64,000 bases of DNA from Aliamphritea hakodatensis. GTDB taxonomy: Bacteria; Pseudomonadota; Gammaproteobacteria; Pseudomonadales; Balneatricaceae. The stretch is from the NCBI RefSeq assembly GCF_024347195.1, contig NZ_AP025281.1, positions 2,480,001 to 2,544,000 on the forward strand. The letters run 5' to 3'. Within the stretch, counting starts at the first letter, position 1. Each line of letters starts with the position of its first letter. Shown piece by piece: positions 19,001-27,688 of the stretch. The translations under genes and the position numbers were made by a program. The notes beneath the pieces are model-generated. The model was not told the origin of the DNA. It did no database searches and saw only the letters and a list, made by a program, of their open reading frames with translations.

Positions 19001-19710
19001 AATTACTGATTTTAGTGCCGGTGAATACCCAGGCATTCAATGATTCAATTCTCGGCCATGTCCTTCCTGCGGTGGGTGAGGGAACCACTGTGTCGGTCCG
19101 AAATCTGGATGCCGGTACCCGTTGTATTGAATCCCGGGCGGATCTGGCGATCAATGCCAGTCATGTGATCCGTGCTGTTCAGCAGGCCGAAGCGGACGGT
19201 TTTGACGGCGTGTTTGTGACGGATATGGATATGTGCGGCGTGGAAGCCTCACGGCAACTGGTCAGTATACCGGTCATCGGCGGTTACCGGGCCAGTGCAT
19301 ACACGGCCATGATGCTCAGCCAGCGCTTTGCCATTCTGACCATCGCCAATGCCGACGACATGCAGCGTGAACACGCCCGTATGTTCGGCATCGACAACAA
19401 TCTGGCGACGGTGCTGGCGTTGCCACTGGGGGTGTATGATCTGACTGACGAAGCTGAGATACGGCAATTGCTGGTTGAATATGCGCTTAAAGCGATCCGG
19501 GAACACGGTGCCGAGGCCATTACATTTGGCTGTACCGGTTTCGTTGCTTATGCGGATTTTCTGTCGGATGCCCTGCAGGAGATTCTCGGCAGCTATATTC
19601 CGGTGATGGACCCTAACAGGTGTGCCATTAACTATCTGGAACTGCTGGTCAGAAACCGTCTGTCGCAGAGTCAGAAAACCTATCCGCTGGTACTGCCGAA
19701 TCTGGCATAG
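18997..19710 (+). CDS. Aspartate/glutamate/hydantoin racemase family protein
   Basis: A 237-residue member of the Asp/Glu racemase superfamily. These enzymes use a cysteine pair to move a proton on an amino acid or hydantoin. The second cysteine is in the normal motif ITFGCTGF near residue 178. The first site, usually a Cys-Phe-x-Asp-Pro-Gly segment, reads VTDMDMCG near residue 71: the expected position is Asp and a Cys lies five residues later. It may therefore not be a two-cysteine racemase; decarboxylase or isomerase relatives exist. Start overlaps the DUF917 stop. Confidence 0.8.
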   Translation: MKLLILVPVNTQAFNDSILGHVLPAVGEGTTVSVRNLDAGTRCIESRADLAINASHVIRAVQQAEADGFDGVFVTDMDMCGVEASRQLVSIPVIGGYRASAYTAMMLSQRFAILTIANADDMQREHARMFGIDNNLATVLALPLGVYDLTDEAEIRQLLVEYALKAIREHGAEAITFGCTGFVAYADFLSDALQEILGSYIPVMDPNRCAINYLELLVRNRLSQSQKTYPLVLPNLA

Positions 19711-19724
19711 GCCACTGCCGGTGT

Positions 19725-19759
19725 AAAAAGAAAAGCCGCTGATGTCAGCGGCTTTTTTT
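19725..19759. terminator. Bidirectional rho-independent terminator
   Basis: Arms AAGCCGCTGA (19733-19742) and TCAGCGGCTT (19745-19754) form a perfect 10-bp dyad. A seven-T run lies to the right and an A-rich run to the left. It serves both the racemase operon (rightward) and the TRAP operon (leftward). Confidence 0.93.
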
Positions 19760-19772
19760 CGTCAGTACAGCA

Positions 19773-21176
19773 TCAGCCGATAAGGGAGGGTAACCAGAGG
19801 ACGATGCTAGGGAAGGCAATCAGTACGCCAATGGTAATGACATCAGCCACGAAGAAGGGGGTTGCTCCCCGGAATACATCCTGCACTGAAATGTCTTTAC
19901 GGACCCCGGCGACAACAAAGCAGTTCAGCCCGATAGGTGGAGTGATCAGGCACAGCTCGGCCATCTTCACCACTATGATGCCAAACCAGATGGCACAGCC
20001 CACACCGGAAACCCCGAAAGCAGAATCTGCTGCTGCAACCCCTTCACCGCCGTTCAGGGCAATCACCGCCGGGTAAACTACCGGCAGGGTCAGCAGGAGC
20101 ATACCAATGGCATCCATAAACATACCCAGTACCGCGTATGCCAGCAGGATCAGCAACAGCGTCAGCATGGGAGGCTGATCAAGGGCGGTAATCCAGTCGG
20201 AAAATGCCGACGGCAGGTCGGCGAAGCCCAGGAAACGCACATACAGCAACACGCCCCAGATGATGGTAAAGATCATGACCGTCAGTTTGGCGGACTCAAT
20301 CAGCGCATCCTTGAGGTTATGCCATTTCATCCCCTGAATGAGTGCCATGATGAGCACTACAAATGCACCCAGTGCACCGGCCTCCGTTGGTGTACCCACG
20401 CCACCATAAATACACACCATGATAATGCCGACAACGAAGAAAATCGGTAAGGCACCCGGCAGGGATGCAAAGCGTTCGCCCCAGCTGAAGCCGCTGACCG
20501 GCGGCCCAAGATCTTTGCGCCATTTGGCCAGCAGGATGACCAGGCCGGCATAGATAATGGCTGATACCACCCCGGGGAGGAAGCCTGCCATCAGCAGGGT
20601 GCCTACGTCCTGTTCGACAATAATGGCGTAGATCACCAGGATCGCTGAAGGCGGAATCAGTGACGCTAGCGTGCCGCCGGCGGCAACAACCCCGGCGGCA
20701 AAGCGCTTGTCGTAACCGATTTTGAGCATTTCAGGTATGGCGATACGGGCAAATACAGCCGATGTTGCCACCGACGCGCCTGATACCGCAGCAAAGCCTG
20801 CGGTTGAGAATACTGTTGCCACGCCCAGGCCGCCCGGCAGCCAGCCCACCCAGCACTTGGCAGCCCGGAACAGGGCTTTGGTCAGCCCGGCGTAATAGGC
20901 CAGATACCCGATCAGGATAAAGGTCGGAATCAGTGACAGTGACAGGGTCGTGGCTTTGGAATGAGGGATGGTCCCTGCCATCTTAACGGCAACCCCAAAG
21001 CCTTTTTCAAAGCCGAGTTTGGCAGAGAAGATCCATAACAGGCCGAAGAACCCGGCGCTCGCAGCAGCGAATGCCACCCGTACACCGATGATGACCATAA
21101 ACAGCATGAAGGCGGTCACAATCAGGCCGATATTAACTGAGCTGAGGTTACCCATAGCCGTGAACAGTTCGCTCAT
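19773..21176 (-). CDS. TRAP transporter large permease (DctM)
   Basis: A 467-residue inner-membrane protein of the DctM family with roughly twelve membrane segments, the channel-forming subunit of a sodium-driven TRAP importer. Typical segments are ATVFSTAGFAAVSGASVATSA, PPSAILVIYAII and LLTLPVVYPAV. It is the last gene of a three-gene operon and its start overlaps the DctQ stop by four bases. The substrate cannot be read directly. Confidence 0.95.
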   Translation of the reverse strand: MSELFTAMGNLSSVNIGLIVTAFMLFMVIIGVRVAFAAASAGFFGLLWIFSAKLGFEKGFGVAVKMAGTIPHSKATTLSLSLIPTFILIGYLAYYAGLTKALFRAAKCWVGWLPGGLGVATVFSTAGFAAVSGASVATSAVFARIAIPEMLKIGYDKRFAAGVVAAGGTLASLIPPSAILVIYAIIVEQDVGTLLMAGFLPGVVSAIIYAGLVILLAKWRKDLGPPVSGFSWGERFASLPGALPIFFVVGIIMVCIYGGVGTPTEAGALGAFVVLIMALIQGMKWHNLKDALIESAKLTVMIFTIIWGVLLYVRFLGFADLPSAFSDWITALDQPPMLTLLLILLAYAVLGMFMDAIGMLLLTLPVVYPAVIALNGGEGVAAADSAFGVSGVGCAIWFGIIVVKMAELCLITPPIGLNCFVVAGVRKDISVQDVFRGATPFFVADVITIGVLIAFPSIVLWLPSLIG

Positions 21177-21808
21177 GAGCGGCCTCCGTTATCGTCGTGC
21201 TCCATGCCGGAAACACTCTCTGCTTCATGGGATGCCTGAGTTGCAGCATCCTCGATCAGGGGGACCGCAACCGGGGTATCGCCGCCTTCTCTGAAGGCGC
21301 GGATATAGCCCCACAACTGCAGGACCAGCCGCAGCGCCAGCACAGTAAGCGCAAAGGGGATCACCAGCTTTGCCGGCCAGACAGGCAGGCCGATGTCGAT
21401 TGAGCTGTCACCGTTGGTATAGGCCCGCAGGAAGTGCAGATATGAACCGTAAATAAGTACCAGGGTGACGAACAGCATCAGTACTGTGGTAACCGTTTCG
21501 CTGAGCCAGAGTTTACGGCCGTGCAGTTTGCTGACCAGAATATCCATACGGATATGGCCGCCCAGCCGCTGACAGTAAGCGATACCGAAAAACGCAAAAA
21601 TCGCCATAAACTGTTCGACCCAGTCGATGTAACCTGTGACCGGCAGGCTGAAGAGCCAGCGTCCGAGTACGTTGACGACCGCCAGCAGAACCAGCATAAA
21701 AATTGTTATACCGCTCATTAGCGCCAGCCATGACTCCGCGACGAAGAAGGCGCGGTCAAGCCGGCTGAGAAGAGATGAATCACTGAGTACAGCAGAGGAT
21801 CCAGCCAT
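21173..21808 (-). CDS. TRAP transporter small permease (DctQ)
   Basis: A 211-residue inner-membrane protein with four membrane segments and the DctQ signature (WVEQFMAIFAFFGIAYCQRLGGHIRMD). Its C-terminal 40 residues are hydrophilic and acidic, longer than usual, and probably cytoplasmic. It couples the binding protein to the DctM channel. The gene lies 76 bp after the binding-protein gene and overlaps dctM by four bases. Confidence 0.93.
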   Translation of the reverse strand: MAGSSAVLSDSSLLSRLDRAFFVAESWLALMSGITIFMLVLLAVVNVLGRWLFSLPVTGYIDWVEQFMAIFAFFGIAYCQRLGGHIRMDILVSKLHGRKLWLSETVTTVLMLFVTLVLIYGSYLHFLRAYTNGDSSIDIGLPVWPAKLVIPFALTVLALRLVLQLWGYIRAFREGGDTPVAVPLIEDAATQASHEAESVSGMEHDDNGGRS

Positions 21809-21884
21809 AAGAGAGTACCTTTACAAGAGTACTTGCAGAAAACGGCCCGTCAGGAGACGGGCCGGGTATCAGAGATGACACTCT

Positions 21885-22892
21885 TTACTGGGTAATCATG
21901 CCATTAACCAGATCATAGAGCTCCTGGGCAGGAATGCCTTTGGCAGCCATGTCTTTAATCCAGGCTTCGCGGGTCGGGCCGGCAACCTTGGATTTAAACT
22001 CGGCAATCTCAGCATCGGAAAAGGTAATCTGTTCGATGCCTTTTTCATCCAGTTTAGGCCCCCAGGCCTTCATGGTTTTGCCGTTGTAGTTATCAATGTA
22101 ATAGGCCAGCGCTTCATCAACAGAGCCCAGCAGCGCTTCACGGTTAGCATCGCTCAGGCTGCCCAGTGCATCGGTATTTACAACGACAGGGCAGTTTACG
22201 GTGCCCGGGTTGAGGTTAGTCGTCCACCATGTGGCGGATTCAACTGTCCCGAATGCCATGTGTGCGTGCGGTGCAAAGGCCACTGCAGAAATAACACCGG
22301 AATCCAGAGAGGTGCGCACTTCAGTGGCTGACATCGAGGTCGGTACTGCATCTACGCCAGCCATGGCTTTACCGATACCGCCAGTTGCCCGTACCCGCAT
22401 ACCTTCAAAATCGGCGACGGTTTTAGGGGCATCACCGACGCCGGCAATGTTGTATTGTGGCATAGGAGATGGCATCAGCAGGGTAGCGCTCCAGCGGGCA
22501 AGGTCTTTGACGACCGCAGGGTGCTTGTAGAGAGCCTGAGCGATTTTGGTTTCCTGTTCAAGGGAAGACACGCCCAGGAAAGGCAGCTCCATGACCGTGA
22601 TGGTCGGGTTTTTATCGCGGTGGTAGCCGGCACAGAACTGGGCCATTTCAAAAGCACCGATCGAGATACCGTCGAGGTTTTCCTTGTTCTTGGAAAGGCC
22701 ACCGTAGGACAGGTTGAGTTTAAAGTCACCGTTGGTTTTGGTTTCTACCAGTTCCGCCAGTTTTTCAACGTGAGCGGTGAATGCACGGGGTTTGCCCCAC
22801 AGTGAGACGTTCCATTCGGTAGCTGCCTGCACCTGGGCAGCGGTTAGCAGGCCGATTGCCGAAGCCATCGCCAGTGTTTTGAAGTGTTTCAT
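21885..22892 (-). CDS. TRAP transporter solute-binding protein (DctP)
   Basis: A 335-residue periplasmic binding protein with a signal peptide (ending VQA-A). The conserved Arg that pairs with a ligand carboxylate lies in GMRVRATGG near residue 168, which favours an organic acid or amino-acid-like solute. Its gene leads the TRAP operon. Being convergent with the ATP-grasp/DUF917/racemase operon, it might supply the substrate of those enzymes, but no shared promoter proves this. Confidence 0.92.
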   Translation of the reverse strand: MKHFKTLAMASAIGLLTAAQVQAATEWNVSLWGKPRAFTAHVEKLAELVETKTNGDFKLNLSYGGLSKNKENLDGISIGAFEMAQFCAGYHRDKNPTITVMELPFLGVSSLEQETKIAQALYKHPAVVKDLARWSATLLMPSPMPQYNIAGVGDAPKTVADFEGMRVRATGGIGKAMAGVDAVPTSMSATEVRTSLDSGVISAVAFAPHAHMAFGTVESATWWTTNLNPGTVNCPVVVNTDALGSLSDANREALLGSVDEALAYYIDNYNGKTMKAWGPKLDEKGIEQITFSDAEIAEFKSKVAGPTREAWIKDMAAKGIPAQELYDLVNGMITQ

Positions 22893-23111
22893 AGCGTTCT
22901 CGTGATTATTGTTTTTGTTAAGACGATACAGGCAAGTACTGCAATGCGTCGCTTCCCTGGCCGACCAGATTGAGTTTTAAAACAAATACATAGGTAACGC
23001 ATTGGGTAAATGACGTCAAGTTTGACCAGATGGAAAATGCAAAAAACAGGGTGAAGCAGTGTTTCCGGTCAGGCTGAAGAAGGCGGCAGGGGGCAGTAAA
23101 CAGACAGGTAT

Positions 23112-23137
23112 AAAAAAGGCCTCAGAAGAGGCCTTTT
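23112..23137 (-). terminator. Rho-independent terminator of the MetF-like gene
   Basis: A 10-bp stem (AAAAGGCCTC with GAGGCCTTTT), loop AGAA, and a plus-strand A run at its left edge. It lies 27 bp after the leftward stop codon. Confidence 0.9.
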
Positions 23138-23163
23138 ACATGGGCAATCGGTATAACCAGCGA

Positions 23164-24066
23164 TTAGCTGATCTTGTTGATGGTGTCGAAACCACCTTTT
23201 TTGTTCATTACGATACGGCCGTCAGCAACTTCGTAGCTCCATTCAGCAGTACGGCGCAGGCCGCCTAACGGGTACATGTGAATACCGGTGATACCGCAGT
23301 CAGGATCAGTGGCGTGGTAGTGCGCCAGGTCAGTCAGTTGCTTGTCAGGTGCGTTAACAACCAGCAGCTTGGTCAGGTTTTTCGCCTGCTTGGTCAGTAC
23401 CTTCATAGATGCGCCAACGCCACAGTGCTTAGCGTGCATCATCAGAGATTTAAGTGTCGCCAGACCCGGTACGCCAATGTGGATTGGCAGTTCGTTACCT
23501 TCAGATTGCAGGAACTTGTCCCACTTGATGATTGGGTCAACGTCAAATGCGAACTGAGTCACCATGTACATATCAGTACCGGTTTCTTTCGCGTAGGCAT
23601 TCTTCCAGCGCATAGCGTCCAGAATGGCAGAATCTGGCATGTCAGGGCTGCCTTCAGGGTGGCCTGCAACAGCGATTTTGTTAATGCCGTGCTTCTGGAA
23701 CAAACCTGTCTGTAACAGCTGAGTGGAGTCAGTGAAGTCACCCAGTGGCTTGTCTACCGCACCGGCAATGGTCAGAACCCAGTCTACACCGGCTTCACCC
23801 ACGACGCGCTTGATGTTTTCTTCCAGAACCTGCTCGTTAGTGATGCTGCGGGCAGCAAAGTGAGGAACCGGGATGAAACCTTCTTTACGTAAGCGAACAG
23901 CAACATCAACCGTATCATTAAAGTCCGAACCTGGCAGGAAGGTGATGTAAACAACGGTACCTTCGCGTAAGTGCTCGCGAAAATCAGGAATCTTAGCTGC
24001 GCCAGCCGGCGTAGTTTCCGCTGTAAAGCCCTGGATAAAGTTCTGAATGATTTCAGGATTGGACAT
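23164..24066 (-). CDS. Methylenetetrahydrofolate reductase-like protein
   Basis: A 300-residue protein of the MetF/COG0685 TIM-barrel family. The recognisable core is PVPHFAARSITNEQVLEENI followed by VDWVLTIAGAVDKPLGDF, matching the folate/FAD-barrel strands of MetF. The N-terminal catalytic Glu segment of true MetF (SFEFFPP) is replaced by VYITFLPGSD, and the region after RWKNAYAKETG differs as well. It may act on another one-carbon tetrahydrofolate substrate. It is monocistronic, lying between the TRAP operon and acetoacetyl-CoA synthetase. Confidence 0.75.
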   Translation of the reverse strand: MSNPEIIQNFIQGFTAETTPAGAAKIPDFREHLREGTVVYITFLPGSDFNDTVDVAVRLRKEGFIPVPHFAARSITNEQVLEENIKRVVGEAGVDWVLTIAGAVDKPLGDFTDSTQLLQTGLFQKHGINKIAVAGHPEGSPDMPDSAILDAMRWKNAYAKETGTDMYMVTQFAFDVDPIIKWDKFLQSEGNELPIHIGVPGLATLKSLMMHAKHCGVGASMKVLTKQAKNLTKLLVVNAPDKQLTDLAHYHATDPDCGITGIHMYPLGGLRRTAEWSYEVADGRIVMNKKGGFDTINKIS

Positions 24067-24327
24067 AATCGTTATTACCTTGACCAGTTATCGGGGACCT
24101 GTTGCGGGCGTATGCCAGGCGCACTTTGGCGGATACCGATAGGTTGATGTAGTTGTTATGCAGCGGGCAACTTGCTCACTGTGTTTCTTATAAGCCGCTA
24201 GTGTCCTCTTTCATGGCGCGGATTAATTATCTGAAGACGTCAGAAAAGCGCCAAAATACGGCATGGATATGTCGTTCAGGGCAAAAGTTTTGCTGAAATT
24301 TGATATAGCGCAATCAAACAGTTGCAG
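24067..24327. other. Intergenic region upstream of the MetF-like gene
   Basis: No gene seen. The gap runs on to the next coding sequence at 24406 and includes the acetoacetyl-CoA synthetase terminator. It should contain the leftward promoter of the MetF-like gene. No clear operator was recognised. Confidence 0.5.
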
Positions 24328-24355
24328 AAAAAAAGCGCCTTATAAAAGGCGCTTT
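24328..24355 (-). terminator. Rho-independent terminator of acetoacetyl-CoA synthetase
   Basis: A 10-bp stem (AAAGCGCCTT with AAGGCGCTTT), loop ATAA, with an A run at 24328-24334 forming the leftward U tract. Confidence 0.88.
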
Positions 24356-24405
24356 CAGAGTATCCTGTGCGGATGCCGTAATTAGGCAGATTATTTGGTG
24401 GAGGA

Positions 24406-26370
24406 TCAGTCTTGCTGTAACTCCGGAATGCCGGCAAAGAGCTCCAGTGCCCCGGGGTTGGCCAGCGCCTCTTTATTTTTAACCGGTCGGCCGTGGACCA
24501 CGTCCCGGACAGCCAGCTCGGTGATCTTGCCGGAACGGGTGCGGGGAATGTCGGTTACAGCGATGATTTTCGCCGGCACATGGCGGGGGGTACATTCGCT
24601 GCGAATGCGGCGTTTAATGGCCGTCATCAGTTCATCGTTCAGTGTGACACCCTCTGAAAGCCGTACAAAGAGTACCACCCGGGTATCCGCATCCCATTCC
24701 TGACCGATAACTATAGCTTCCTGAATCTCATCAAAGAGTTCCACCTGCCGGTAGATTTCAGCAGTACCGATACGTACACCGCCGGGATTAAGGGTGGCAT
24801 CAGAGCGGCCATAGACAACCACGCCGTTGTGCGCGGTGATCTCAATAAAATCACCGTGGGTCCAGATGTTGGCGTACTTATCAAAATAGGCTGACTGGTA
24901 TTTCTCACCGCTGTCATCCCCCCAGAATCCGACTGGCATGTTCGGGAAAGGTTTGGTGCAGACCAGCTCGCCGCGGTCGCCGCGAACCGGTTGCCCCTCA
25001 TCGTCAAATACTTCAATGGCCATGCCCAGGCCGCGGGCCTGAATTTCGCCGCGCCATACCGGCCCTGTCGGGTTGCCCAGAATGAAACAGCCGCAGATGT
25101 CGGTGCCGCCTGAGATAGAAGACAGCTGTACATCCCGCTTAACGGATTCATAAATATAATCGAATCCCTCATCGACCAGCGGAGAGCCCGTAGAACAGAT
25201 CGCACGCAGATCTGACAGATCATGGGTTTCGGCCGGTTTCAGTCCGGCTTTGCGGCAGGCATCAATGTATTTGGCGGACGTGCCGAACAGGGTGAAGCGC
25301 TCTTGCGCGGCATAATCGTAAAGCACGTTACCGTTAGGATAAAAAGGTGAACCATCGTACAGCATGACGGTGGCGCCGGTGCCCAGTGCGCCGATCAGCC
25401 AGTTCCACATCATCCAGCCACAGGTTGTGAAATAAAACACCCGGTCTTCAGGACGCTGATCACAGTTAAGCAAATGCTCTTTGCGCAGATTCAGCAGCAT
25501 ACCGCCGGCGCTGTGGGTAATGCATTTTGGTTTACCGGTGGTGCCGCTGGAGTACATGATAAACAGCGGATGATTAAACGGCATGGAAGCGAATTCAATC
25601 TCAGCAGCGGTGTAGCTGGCCGTAAACTGTGCCAGTGTTGCTGTCGGGCGAACGCTATTCACCGCACTGACGTCCGGCTCCGCATCCAGCAGGGGCAGTA
25701 CAACAACCTGTTCGACAACCGGCAGATCCTGCAGGATCTCAGCGACAGTGCTGAGGCTGCTGTGGCCTTTACCGTTATAGAAGTAACCGTCAGCGCAGAA
25801 GAGTACTTTGGGGCGGGACTGGCCAAACCGGTCCAGCACGCCGTTGACACCGAAGTCCGGTGAACAGCTGGTCCAGATTGCCCCCAGCGACGCCGTCGCC
25901 AGCATGGCAATGATGGTTTCCGGCATATTCGGTACAAATCCGGCCACCCGGTCGCCGGGCTGAACGCCGGCATCGCGCAGCGCCTGGCTGAGTAATGACA
26001 CCTGATCATACAGCTGATTCCAGCTGATGCGGCGGTTAACCCGGTCTTCAGCCCGGAAGACGATTGCATCAGTGTCATCCCGGCGTTGCAGCAGGTTTTC
26101 AGCGAAATTCAGTCTGGCATCCGGAAAGAACTGTGCCCCCGGCATTTCGTCGCCATTGATTAATACCCGGTCACCGCGTTGCTGACTTTTAATGTCAGCG
26201 AAATCCCAGAATGCGTTCCAGAAATCTTCCGGGCACTCAACCGACCACTGCCACAGGCTGTCGTAATCCGGGAGTTGCAGATTAAAACGGCTTTCACACT
26301 GCTGGCTGAATGCGCGGATGTTTGAGGCCGCGACTGCTTCCGCGGTGGGGGTCCACAGTGGCTGATTCAT
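24406..26370 (-). CDS. Acetoacetate--CoA ligase (acetoacetyl-CoA synthetase)
   Basis: A 654-residue cytoplasmic acyl-adenylate-forming enzyme turning acetoacetate, ATP and CoA into acetoacetyl-CoA. Length and sequence match the acetoacetyl-CoA synthetase branch rather than acetyl-CoA synthetase. Visible motifs are the P-loop [13 protein letters not shown], the [13 protein letters not shown] segment, and the C-terminal RSGKITE with the acylated lysine. It allows growth on ketone-body type substrates or recycling of polyhydroxybutyrate. A LysR gene is divergent, 139 bp away, and probably controls it. Confidence 0.95.
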   Translation of the reverse strand: MNQPLWTPTAEAVAASNIRAFSQQCESRFNLQLPDYDSLWQWSVECPEDFWNAFWDFADIKSQQRGDRVLINGDEMPGAQFFPDARLNFAENLLQRRDDTDAIVFRAEDRVNRRISWNQLYDQVSLLSQALRDAGVQPGDRVAGFVPNMPETIIAMLATASLGAIWTSCSPDFGVNGVLDRFGQSRPKVLFCADGYFYNGKGHSSLSTVAEILQDLPVVEQVVVLPLLDAEPDVSAVNSVRPTATLAQFTASYTAAEIEFASMPFNHPLFIMYSSGTTGKPKCITHSAGGMLLNLRKEHLLNCDQRPEDRVFYFTTCGWMMWNWLIGALGTGATVMLYDGSPFYPNGNVLYDYAAQERFTLFGTSAKYIDACRKAGLKPAETHDLSDLRAICSTGSPLVDEGFDYIYESVKRDVQLSSISGGTDICGCFILGNPTGPVWRGEIQARGLGMAIEVFDDEGQPVRGDRGELVCTKPFPNMPVGFWGDDSGEKYQSAYFDKYANIWTHGDFIEITAHNGVVVYGRSDATLNPGGVRIGTAEIYRQVELFDEIQEAIVIGQEWDADTRVVLFVRLSEGVTLNDELMTAIKRRIRSECTPRHVPAKIIAVTDIPRTRSGKITELAVRDVVHGRPVKNKEALANPGALELFAGIPELQQD

Positions 26371-26440
26371 GGGGGTACTCCGAATAGGGTTTGTTAAAAT
26401 TTTTTAGCAGTGTCGGCCAGACCGCTTTATAAATCCAATA

Positions 26441-26458
26441 AAATTATTTGAATAATTT
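26441..26458. promoter_or_regulatory. Candidate LysR operator between divergent genes
   Basis: AAATTATT-TG-AATAATTT is a perfect 8+8 dyad in the 139-bp region between acetoacetyl-CoA synthetase and the LysR gene. It contains ATTATTTGAATAAT, compatible with the LysR T-N11-A form. The surrounding DNA is AT-rich, so chance is not excluded. Confidence 0.45.
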
Positions 26459-26509
26459 ATTTAGTAAATTTATAAATGTATTTTTACAGTTCAGAAGGCA
26501 CAGACACAG

Positions 26510-27418
26510 ATGCGCAATATCACACTTAAACAGCTCAGGGCCTTTGTGGCGGTTGCCCATACGCGAAGCTTTACCGAGGCCTGTGCAAGGGTGCATCTGT
26601 CGCAACCTGCCCTGAGTATAGCCATTAAGAATCTTGAGGAAGAGGTAGGCGGTGAACTGCTTGCCAGGACGACCCGTACCCTGGCCCTGACCCCGGAAGG
26701 TGAGGAGTTTTACCCGGTTGCAGAGCGGATGTTGCTGGACTGGGATAACGCCCTTGACGATCTGCAGCAGCGTTTTGCCCTTAAACGAGGCCGCATTGTC
26801 ATCGGGGCGATGCCCTCGTTTGCCAGCAGCCTGCTGCCAGCGCTGCTAAAGCCTTTTCGCAGTGAGTTCCCGCACATTGCAGTCACTGTTCAGGATGTGG
26901 TTGCAGAAAGTGTGGTTGATCTGATCCGCGAAGGGCGTATTGAAATCGGCTTCAGTTTTGATCCCGGCGAGGCGGAAGACCTGAATTTCACCCCTTTGTT
27001 CAGGGACAACTTTGTCGCCATCGTCAACCGTAACCATCCTCTGGCATCAGCTGAGACCATCTGCTGGAAAGATCTGCTGGCGGATCATTTTATCAGCTTG
27101 CAGAAGCCTTCCAGTATGCGCCAGTTACTGACGGATAGCCTTGAAGAACACGGCATGCAACTGGTACCTGAGCTTGAAAGCCACCAGTTGGTGACCGTTG
27201 GCCGGATGGTGTCAGCGGGCCTGGGAGTGAGCGCGGTACCGTCGGTCTGTATTCAGCAGATGCAGGAGATGTCAGTGGTCTGTAAGCCGCTCAAAGCACC
27301 GGAGATATCCCGTCCGGTGGGCATAATTACCCGCCGCAGGTATCCTTTATCCAGTGCCGCCAGGCAGTTTCTTGAAATCGTCGGCAAGCAGGAGAGTCGC
27401 TTTCCGGCAGGTTTGTGA
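26510..27418 (+). CDS. LysR-family transcriptional regulator
   Basis: A 302-residue regulator with the N-terminal helix-turn-helix (LKQLRAFVAVAHTRSFTEACARVHLSQPALSIAI) and a LysR substrate-binding domain. It resembles CynR/CbbR-type members in length and architecture. Because it is divergent from acetoacetyl-CoA synthetase with a dyad between them, it is the likely regulator of acetoacetate use. The effector is unknown. Confidence 0.93.
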   Translation: MRNITLKQLRAFVAVAHTRSFTEACARVHLSQPALSIAIKNLEEEVGGELLARTTRTLALTPEGEEFYPVAERMLLDWDNALDDLQQRFALKRGRIVIGAMPSFASSLLPALLKPFRSEFPHIAVTVQDVVAESVVDLIREGRIEIGFSFDPGEAEDLNFTPLFRDNFVAIVNRNHPLASAETICWKDLLADHFISLQKPSSMRQLLTDSLEEHGMQLVPELESHQLVTVGRMVSAGLGVSAVPSVCIQQMQEMSVVCKPLKAPEISRPVGIITRRRYPLSSAARQFLEIVGKQESRFPAGL

Positions 27419-27688
27419 GGCCGGTCGTAGACCATCAGTCAGCACTCATACGGCTGTTTTACTCAAAATAAGTAATCCCACATGGCAATGTCAGTTTGCA
27501 CTACTAGACTTACGTGGTGCAGGTGCATCAAAACACTTACTTTTCAATAATTAAGCCGTTTCAGAGGATGGAATGGTGAAAGGCAAGGTTTTCATGGATC
27601 AGCCTAAGGATGGGGAAAATTCGTTCATGTGAATGTACTGCTTGTCACGGAGTTCCCTGAATTTTTGTAACAGTAATCAGGATGAGTT

